Source of the DNA: SHZI01 sp038214295
GTDB taxonomy: Bacteria; Pseudomonadota; Gammaproteobacteria; Steroidobacterales; GCA-2729495
Length of the DNA stretch: 64,000 bases
Assembly: GCA_038214295.1 (NCBI GenBank)
Contig: JBBQSA010000010.1
Location: 11,181 to 75,180, forward strand
Direction of reading: 5' to 3'
Notes under the pieces: generated by a model
The model's input: the letters and a program-made list of their open reading frames with translations, nothing else
Told to the model about the DNA's origin: nothing
Databases searched by the model: none
Shown here: piece by piece, positions 58,942 through 64,000 of the stretch
How the letters are laid out: the number at the start of each line of letters is the position of its first letter
How positions within the stretch are numbered: position 1 is the first letter of the stretch
Position numbers and translations under genes: made by a program

Positions 58942-60186
58942 TCAGGCCGGAAAGGCTTTCGGGAACGGCTTCAGGCGCGTCAGCATGAGCGCGGCGAGGA
59001 TCAGCAGCCCGGCGTGCACATACAGGATTTCCGTGTAGTCGCCGTAGCGCTCCACGGCCTGGGCCGTGAGCAGCGGCCCGAGACCCGCACCCGCCGAGTA
59101 GGCGCTGTAGAACCAGGCGTAGGTACGGCTAAAGTACTTGAGACCGAAGTACCGGCTGGCCAGGAAGGCCGTCACGTCCACTTCGGCGCCGGCGGCAAGG
59201 CCAGTCAGCATGCCGGCCAGGAACGCACCGGTGCCGCTGGCCCCTGAGGCCAGCAGGCTGATGCCGACGATCGGCCCCACCAGGAAGGCGATCGCGACCC
59301 GCGGAGCAAAGAAGCGGTCCATCAGCATGCCGGCGGCGAGCCGCCCGACGATCAGGGCCGCTGCCACCAGCGACTGGGCCTGGGCCGCCCGCATCGGCGC
59401 CACGTCGCGCATCACCAGCATGGGGACCAGGTGCAGGATCAGGCTCTGGACCACCAGGCCGATCAGCAGGAATGCGGCGAGCATCAGCCAGAAGTGCCCC
59501 TGGCGCATGGTCTCCGCGAGCGTGAAGCCCGTCTGGGCGGCGGCCACGGCCGGGCCCGCCCCGGGCGCAGTCGGCTGCGCGTCGCCATCCGGTAGCAGGC
59601 CCATCGATGCCGGGGAATCGCGCACTACAAGCCCGATCGACAGGATACCGACGGTCGCGACCGCCAGCGCGACGACCACGTAGGCGGTGCGCCAGCCGTA
59701 GGCGGTGATCGCCCACTGGGACAAGAGGGGCCAGATGATGCCGCCGACGCCAAGCCCGGCCAGGGTGAGACCGAGGGCCAGCCCCCGCCGCCGGTCGAAC
59801 CACACCGAGATCACGCGGAGGAAGGCCACGTGGGTGGTGCCGAGGCCGAGGATGGCGAGGGCGATGTAGCGGGCATAGAAGGCGAAAAGCGACGCCGTCT
59901 GGGTGGAGAAGGACGCGATCACGGCCGCCTCCATCAGGAAGCCGGCCAGGATCATGCGCTTCGCCCCGAAGCGGTCCACCAGCGACCCGATGAACGGGGC
60001 GGCAATGGTGACCGCGGCGGTGACGAGCAGGAGACCGGTGAAGGTCTCGGACTGGGTCCAGCCGAACTCGCTGCGCAGGGGCCCGAGGAAGATCGAGAAC
60101 GTGGCCGTGATCACGCTGGCCAGGCCGCAGGCGAGCCCGAGGCCGCAGGCCAGGGCCACGTACCAGCCGTAGAACAATTTGCGCAT
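58942..60186 (-). CDS. MFS transporter (OFA/monocarboxylate-like)
   Basis: A 414-residue transporter with twelve hydrophobic segments. The N-terminal F-Y-G-W-Y-V-A-L-A-C and R-S-E-F-G-W-T-Q-S-E-T-F-T-G resemble oxalate/formate antiporter (OFA) and monocarboxylate MFS branches, and the TM2-3 loop is G-S-L-V-D-R-F-G-A-K-R. The start ATG 60186 is preferred to TTG 60195. It converges with the RegA-like gene and diverges from the small outer-membrane protein gene. The substrate is probably an organic acid, with low certainty. Confidence 0.87.
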   Translation of the reverse strand: MRKLFYGWYVALACGLGLACGLASVITATFSIFLGPLRSEFGWTQSETFTGLLLVTAAVTIAAPFIGSLVDRFGAKRMILAGFLMEAAVIASFSTQTASLFAFYARYIALAILGLGTTHVAFLRVISVWFDRRRGLALGLTLAGLGVGGIIWPLLSQWAITAYGWRTAYVVVALAVATVGILSIGLVVRDSPASMGLLPDGDAQPTAPGAGPAVAAAQTGFTLAETMRQGHFWLMLAAFLLIGLVVQSLILHLVPMLVMRDVAPMRAAQAQSLVAAALIVGRLAAGMLMDRFFAPRVAIAFLVGPIVGISLLASGASGTGAFLAGMLTGLAAGAEVDVTAFLASRYFGLKYFSRTYAWFYSAYSAGAGLGPLLTAQAVERYGDYTEILYVHAGLLILAALMLTRLKPFPKAFPA

Positions 60187-60268
60187 GGGCCGCAATATAG
60201 AGGCATCGTCGCGGACGCGATACCACTAAACTGCTAGGCTTCTGCGTGGTGAAAGCCCGGAGGTCCCG

Positions 60269-60856
60269 ATGAGCCGCCTGTTCCCCGTCCTGTTGTTCCT
60301 GTCATTGCTTGCCCCGGCCCTGCACGCCGAGAGCGAAATCTACGCTGGCGTGGGCGTCGGCTATTCGACCCTCGCGGTGGACGCGACGGAACTCCGCTCG
60401 ATCGGGGTGGGCAGCAACTTCGAGGCAGCCGGCATCGTTACGCGGCAGTTCGTCGGCTATCGCTATGGCGACTACGCCGGCCTCGAACTGGGCTACATCA
60501 ACTTTGGCGCCGTGAATGACCAGGTGGCCTTCCAGTCGGGGCAGCCGAGCCTGAACTACAGCGTCAAGACGACGGGCTACGACCTGGCGTTCATCGGCCG
60601 CTATCCCCTGGACGCGGAGCTCGCGGCTTTCGGGAAGATTGGCGTGATCCGCTGGGACAGCGTCGGCACCCTCGAGACCTTCCCGTTCCCGACCAAGTCG
60701 GACGGCAACGACCTGATCTGGGGCCTCGGGTTCGACTATCGCGGCACTGACCGCGTCCACCTGCGCATCCAGGCGGATTTCGTCGACATCCAGTTCGCCA
60801 ATTCCTGGTGGGTCCTTAGTACGTCGGTGATGTACGGCTTTCCATTCGGCCGCTGA
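60269..60856 (+). CDS. small outer-membrane beta-barrel protein
   Basis: A 195-residue protein with a signal peptide (ending L-H-A) and about eight amphipathic strands, as in OmpA-like/OmpW-like small barrels. The mature chain starts E-S-E-I-Y-A-G-V-G-V-G-Y-S-T-L and ends S-T-S-V-M-Y-G-F-P-F-G-R, with alternating aromatic-hydrophobic strands (G-L-E-L-G-Y-I-N-F-G, V-H-L-R-I-Q-A-D-F-V-D-I). No specific function. It diverges from the MFS gene; its stop is 3 bp from the stop of the convergent HerA-like gene. Confidence 0.78.
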   Translation: MSRLFPVLLFLSLLAPALHAESEIYAGVGVGYSTLAVDATELRSIGVGSNFEAAGIVTRQFVGYRYGDYAGLELGYINFGAVNDQVAFQSGQPSLNYSVKTTGYDLAFIGRYPLDAELAAFGKIGVIRWDSVGTLETFPFPTKSDGNDLIWGLGFDYRGTDRVHLRIQADFVDIQFANSWWVLSTSVMYGFPFGR

Positions 60857-60859
60857 CTC

Positions 60860-63289
60860 TCAATCAGGCGGGCCGGAGGTTGCCCAGGGCATCCTCGCTG
60901 CAGGGGGGAACCAGCCGATTCCGCAGGACTGCACCGTGACGTCCGTGGCCTTTGGCCGCACGCTGATCTCCTCCAGGGCCTCCGTCCGGGCCGCGAAGCT
61001 GCCCTCGAGGTCCGTTACCTCGGCCTGAAGCTTCGCCTCCAGGTCCTGCTGGTCGGCCTGCAGCTTTGCCACCGTTTCCGTGGCCCGGTCCACGTCGCCG
61101 GACTGGCGTTGCGCATTGCCGGCCTTGCGGACCGCGGTGGACACGCGCCCGACCGACGTGGCGGAAAGGGTCTTGCGGCCCAGCAGTGCGCCGATCAGGG
61201 CCGTGCCCACGGACACCGCCACGTCGATCTTCGAGCCGGTTGCCTGCTGCTGTTCGCGCTCCACGGCCTGCTCGGCCTTGCGCACCCGCTCCTGGAGCGT
61301 GGCGAACCTGGCCGCGTACTTCTGGCGTAGCGCCGCCACGTCTTCGTCCCGCGCCTCCCGCGCCTGCTGGCGGAGCCGGACGCGGAAATCGCCCTGGGAC
61401 TCGTCCGCTCCCGAGACAATACCCAGCGCGTCGTTGCGCCAGAGAACCAGGGGTTGCTCCTTCTGCAGCCAGTTGCGGAAGGACTCCTGCGCCGACTTGA
61501 CGGCCTGCGGGTCGGAGAAGCCGGCCGGCAGGGGCGCGAAGGCCGCCGACGGGTCCGGCCTGGCGGCGAGGGCGGCGGTATCGACGACCACTGCTTCGGC
61601 GTTGCGCCAGTCGACGAGGCTGCCCGCCTCGTCGAGGGCCAGAGCGACATCGCGCCTGACGTCGACACCGTACTTCGCGCTCACGTAGGCGACGCGCGCC
61701 GTGCCGAGAAGGCGCGGCTGGTAGACGAGCCGTGCTCCCGCCGCCAGCGCGGTCCGGGCGGGGACGAAGACCTCGGGGATTGCCGGCGGCAGCAGCGGCC
61801 GCTGGCCGGCTGTTACGGACGCGACGGGCGTGGCTGCCAGCGTGGCAGGTGTGGCGACCGCCGGGCTCTCGTCAGCCCCGGACGCCGCCGGTGCCATCAT
61901 CCGGCGGATATCGTCGCGGGTCATGGGGCCGCGCAGGTAGGACATTGCCCACCGGCTCTGGAGCAGCACAGGCGCCTTCTCGTGGACGTTGTGCAGGAGG
62001 AAGGTGCGCTTGCCGAGGCCCGCCAGCGTGGCGTCCAGGCTGCCGGCGTCGAGGCCGTCCGTGGGCGCCGCTGCCAGGAGACCGTCGCGGACCCGGTTCC
62101 GGTCCTGCTCGGTCTGCAGCCGGCCGATGAACCAGGTGCCCGCGTTGGACAGCGCCTTGTAGTCCAGGTCGACCGGGTTCTGGGTCGCCAGCACGACGCC
62201 GACACCGTAGGCCCGGGCCTGCTTCATCAGCGTCAGCAGCAGCACCTTGGACGGTGGCGCGGCAACCGGCGGCAGGAAGCCGAAGACCTCGTCCATGTAC
62301 AGGATGGCGCGCAGCGAGGACGTGCCGGGCTGGGTGCGCATCCAGGCCACGATCTCGTTGAGGAGCAGGGTGACGAAGAACATCCGCTCGGCCTCGCCGA
62401 GGTGGGCGATGGACACCACGGATACCCGCGGCTTCCCGTCCGGCGTGAACAGCAGCTTGCCGGCATTCAGCGGCTCGCCCTGCGTCCAGGCCTGGAAGCC
62501 CGGGGCCGCGAGGAGATTATTCAGGCGCAGCGCGAGAGCGAAGCGGTCCTTTGGGGGGTAGAAGGTGTCGAGGTCGAGGACGCCGATGCGCGCAATGCCC
62601 GGATTCTGGATCGCCGCGATCAGGCCGCCGAGGTCCAGGCTGCGCCCCTGCTGCCACTGATGGTCCAGCACGTAGGAGAGCAGGATGTGCTCGCGGCTCG
62701 TCACCGGGTCGGCCTCCACGCCCACCAGGGTGAGCAGGCCGGTGACGACGCTCTGCACGTGCTGGCGGTACAGGTCTGCGTCGTCCCGCAGGGCGACCGG
62801 CGGCGCGTTGAAGGAGCTGAGCACGGACAGCGGCAGGCCGGCGGTGCTGCCCGGCGTGTAGATCGCAAAATCCGCGGCGGCCCGCAGCCGGGCGATGCGG
62901 TCTGGCTCCTGGCCCCAGTCCGCGAGACCCTTGCGCCAGGCCGCCGCCTGGTCGGCAGCGAACTCGGCGGTACTCCGGCCCGCGGCCGCGGCGGCCTGCG
63001 GATCCACCCAGGGCTCAAAGTCCTGCGGGAGCAGGCCGGGAAAGGTGAGCAGCAGGTTGCCGAGGTCGCCCTTGGGGTCGATCGCGATCACCGGCACCTT
63101 GTCGAGAGCAGCCTCCTCGAGCAGGTCGATGCCGAGGCCGGTCTTGCCGCTGCCGGTCATGCCGATGATCACCGCGTGGGTGGTTAGGTCCGGCGAGTCG
63201 TAAAGGACGAGGTCGTCCTGCAACTTGCCGGCCACGGGATCCCAGCGGCGACCGAGGTAGAAGGATCCGAGCTTTTCGTAGTCCTGCAT
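60860..63289 (-). CDS. HerA-like (DUF853-type) ATP-binding protein
   Basis: An 809-residue protein of the HerA/FtsK-like ATPase superfamily. The Walker A motif is G-M-T-G-S-G-K-T at 43-50, followed by V-I-A-I-D-P-K-G-D-L-G-N-L-L, and the Walker B region is A-I-L-Y-M-D-E-V-F-G-F-L-P. Sensor-like L-A-T-Q-N-P-V-D-L-D-Y-K follows. The last third contains charged coiled-coil segments (R-V-R-K-A-E-Q-A-V-E-R-E-Q-Q). The start is ATG 63289, eight bases behind GGAG; ATG 63295 is too close to it. The mscL gene diverges from it. These proteins are widespread, with roles in DNA or envelope processes not settled; no defence-system partners (such as a NurA or Sir2 gene) are adjacent. Confidence 0.83.
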   Translation of the reverse strand: MQDYEKLGSFYLGRRWDPVAGKLQDDLVLYDSPDLTTHAVIIGMTGSGKTGLGIDLLEEAALDKVPVIAIDPKGDLGNLLLTFPGLLPQDFEPWVDPQAAAAAGRSTAEFAADQAAAWRKGLADWGQEPDRIARLRAAADFAIYTPGSTAGLPLSVLSSFNAPPVALRDDADLYRQHVQSVVTGLLTLVGVEADPVTSREHILLSYVLDHQWQQGRSLDLGGLIAAIQNPGIARIGVLDLDTFYPPKDRFALALRLNNLLAAPGFQAWTQGEPLNAGKLLFTPDGKPRVSVVSIAHLGEAERMFFVTLLLNEIVAWMRTQPGTSSLRAILYMDEVFGFLPPVAAPPSKVLLLTLMKQARAYGVGVVLATQNPVDLDYKALSNAGTWFIGRLQTEQDRNRVRDGLLAAAPTDGLDAGSLDATLAGLGKRTFLLHNVHEKAPVLLQSRWAMSYLRGPMTRDDIRRMMAPAASGADESPAVATPATLAATPVASVTAGQRPLLPPAIPEVFVPARTALAAGARLVYQPRLLGTARVAYVSAKYGVDVRRDVALALDEAGSLVDWRNAEAVVVDTAALAARPDPSAAFAPLPAGFSDPQAVKSAQESFRNWLQKEQPLVLWRNDALGIVSGADESQGDFRVRLRQQAREARDEDVAALRQKYAARFATLQERVRKAEQAVEREQQQATGSKIDVAVSVGTALIGALLGRKTLSATSVGRVSTAVRKAGNAQRQSGDVDRATETVAKLQADQQDLEAKLQAEVTDLEGSFAARTEALEEISVRPKATDVTVQSCGIGWFPPAARMPWATSGPPD

Positions 63290-63389
63290 GGGCATCGCTC
63301 CGCCGGGTTCCGGTTGCGGCTTGCTGGTGCCGAGCATACCCTACGCGCACCTTTCACTACGCGGCCGAACGGCCGCAATGGAGTTTTCC

Positions 63390-63800
63390 ATGCTCAAGGA
63401 ATTCAAGGAATTTGCCATGCGTGGCAGCGTCGTGGATCTCGCCATCGGCGTGATCATCGGCGCAGCCTTCGGCAAGATCGTCGCTTCACTGACCAACGAC
63501 ATCATTCTTCCGGTCGTCGGCCTGCTGCTGGGCAAGGTCGATTTCAGCAACCTCTTCATCAACCTGGGCCGCGGCAACTTCGCCACGCTCAAGGATGCCA
63601 CTGACGCCGGCGCGCCGGTGTTGAAGTACGGCGCGTTCACCAACACCGTCCTCGACTTCGTCATTCTTGCCTTTATCATCTTCATGATGGTCCGGGCCAT
63701 TAACAAGATGAAGAAGCAGGCACCGCCCGCCCCGCCCCCGGGGCCCAGCAAGGACCAGCAGCTGCTCACGGAGATCCGTGATCTGCTGAAGAGCCGCTGA
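63390..63800 (+). CDS. mscL: large-conductance mechanosensitive channel MscL
   Basis: A 136-residue channel protein that opens under membrane tension to release solutes during osmotic downshock. The opening M-L-K-E-F-K-E-F-A-M-R-G and first helix V-V-D-L-A-I-G-V-I-I-G-A-A-F-G-K-I-V match E. coli MscL, and the C-terminal L-L-T-E-I-R-D-L-L-K bundle is present. The start ATG 63390 has TGGAG seven bases upstream and gives the canonical N terminus and length; ATG 63378 would add four residues. A perfect 7-bp inverted repeat (GCGGCCG-AA-CGGCCGC, 63361-63376) just precedes the site. Confidence 0.96.
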   Translation: MLKEFKEFAMRGSVVDLAIGVIIGAAFGKIVASLTNDIILPVVGLLLGKVDFSNLFINLGRGNFATLKDATDAGAPVLKYGAFTNTVLDFVILAFIIFMMVRAINKMKKQAPPAPPPGPSKDQQLLTEIRDLLKSR

Positions 63801-63829
63801 ACGCCAGCCCGGGCCGGTCCGAACCCGCA

Positions 63830-64000
63830 GTGCAGCCGGTCGTAACGGTCACGCCCCGCGGCGCGAGCCGCTGGGCCGCCGGGCTCCCGTGGATCTACCG
63901 GACGGACACGCGGCTGCCACAGGGCCTCGCGACCGGCGCGATCGTCGCGGTGCAGGACGAGCGGGGCCGCTTCCTGGGCCAGGCCTGCTATTCCACCCAG
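63830..64000 (+). CDS. RlmI-type class I SAM rRNA methyltransferase, N-terminal PUA part (3' end outside window)
   Basis: The first 57 codons of a gene running off the window. From GTG 63830 the protein begins M-Q-P-V-V-T-V-T-P-R-G-A-S-R-W-A-A-G-L-P-W-I-Y-R and continues A-V-Q-D-E-R-G-R-F-L-G-Q-A-C-Y-S, which matches the PUA domain at the N terminus of the RlmI/RlmK-like rRNA cytosine methyltransferases (K-x-x-x-x-x-G-x-P-W-I-F ... D-x-x-G-x-F-L-G-x-G-x-Y-S). The methyltransferase domain lies beyond the end. It starts 29 bp after mscL. Confidence 0.72.
   Translation, partial: MQPVVTVTPRGASRWAAGLPWIYRTDTRLPQGLATGAIVAVQDERGRFLGQACYSTQ

Noticed and set aside
60860..63289. HerA-like ATPase as part of an antiphage defence system
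   Set aside because: Its neighbours are mscL, a small porin and an MFS transporter; no partner nuclease, Sir2 or NurA gene is adjacent. The protein fits the common chromosomal DUF853 group.

Overview
The window is a GC-rich (roughly two thirds G+C by eye), densely packed Gram-negative chromosomal segment. TonB-dependent transport, a patatin/Omp85 outer-membrane protein, lipoproteins, a YbiT-type ABC-F protein, a RegB/RegA-like redox two-component pair, a ZrgA-type zinc-uptake operon and an exosortase all point to Proteobacteria, most likely an environmental gammaproteobacterium. The abundance of flavin-linked oxidoreductases, alpha/beta hydrolases, SDRs and an UbiD-family decarboxylase suggests a metabolically versatile oxidiser of organic compounds. 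I see no rRNA, tRNA, CRISPR array, insertion sequence or prophage.

Layout. 1-2.9 kb: 3' end of ftsH, a lipoprotein, a DUF1838 protein and a small DUF2892 membrane protein. 2.9-8.2 kb: a leftward trio (split-barrel flavin protein, alpha/beta hydrolase, second split-barrel flavin protein) diverging from an MFS transporter and a luciferase-like monooxygenase; both split-barrel proteins end in a PCP_red-like module. 8.3-9.5 kb: two exported proteins meeting tail to tail. 9.5-12.9 kb: a compact exosortase locus with a sigma-54-type promoter, a 95-residue PEP-CTERM-like protein, and a convergent exosortase fused to an EpsI-like domain. 13-17.9 kb: a periplasmic protein, the patatin/Omp85 protein, a VTT-domain protein and an APC permease. 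18-27.4 kb: a tight rightward run of a TonB receptor, a haloalkane dehalogenase, a second dehalogenase-like protein lacking two catalytic residues, trmO, gabT, a small transporter, a CrtU-like FAD oxidoreductase and a Rieske/DUF5914 protein. 27.5-31.2 kb: UbiD-family decarboxylase, an SDR preceded by three overlapping tiny membrane-protein genes, and a SOUL protein. 31.2-35.2 kb: a giant exported repeat protein with an exact 771-bp internal period and a dockerin-like C terminus. 35.6-39.3 kb: cytochrome c, tandem UspA, a DUF2934 protein, and a beta-propeller protein followed by a QueC-like PP-loop protein.

39.4-42.5 kb: a leftward zinc-uptake-like ABC operon (DUF2796, ATPase, permease, DUF3299). 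42.5-50 kb: PPOX-like protein, TPR/2OG oxygenase, YbiT, SulP/STAS transporter, a second beta-propeller paralogue and a lipoprotein-type NAD(P)-binding protein. 49.9-50.3 kb is a gene-free stretch with strong inverted repeats upstream of a DegP/MucD-type protease. 52-58.9 kb holds envelope and signalling functions: MprF, an OmpR-type response regulator with its kinase, and the RegB/RegA-like pair. 58.9-64 kb: MFS transporter, small beta-barrel protein, HerA-like ATPase, mscL and the start of an RlmI-type methyltransferase gene.

Most promising for novelty: the self-contained sigma-54/exosortase/single-substrate locus; the haloalkane dehalogenase plus catalytically degraded partner behind a TonB receptor; the PCP_red-tailed split-barrel pair; the beta-propeller/PP-loop pair; and the structured leader before the protease gene.
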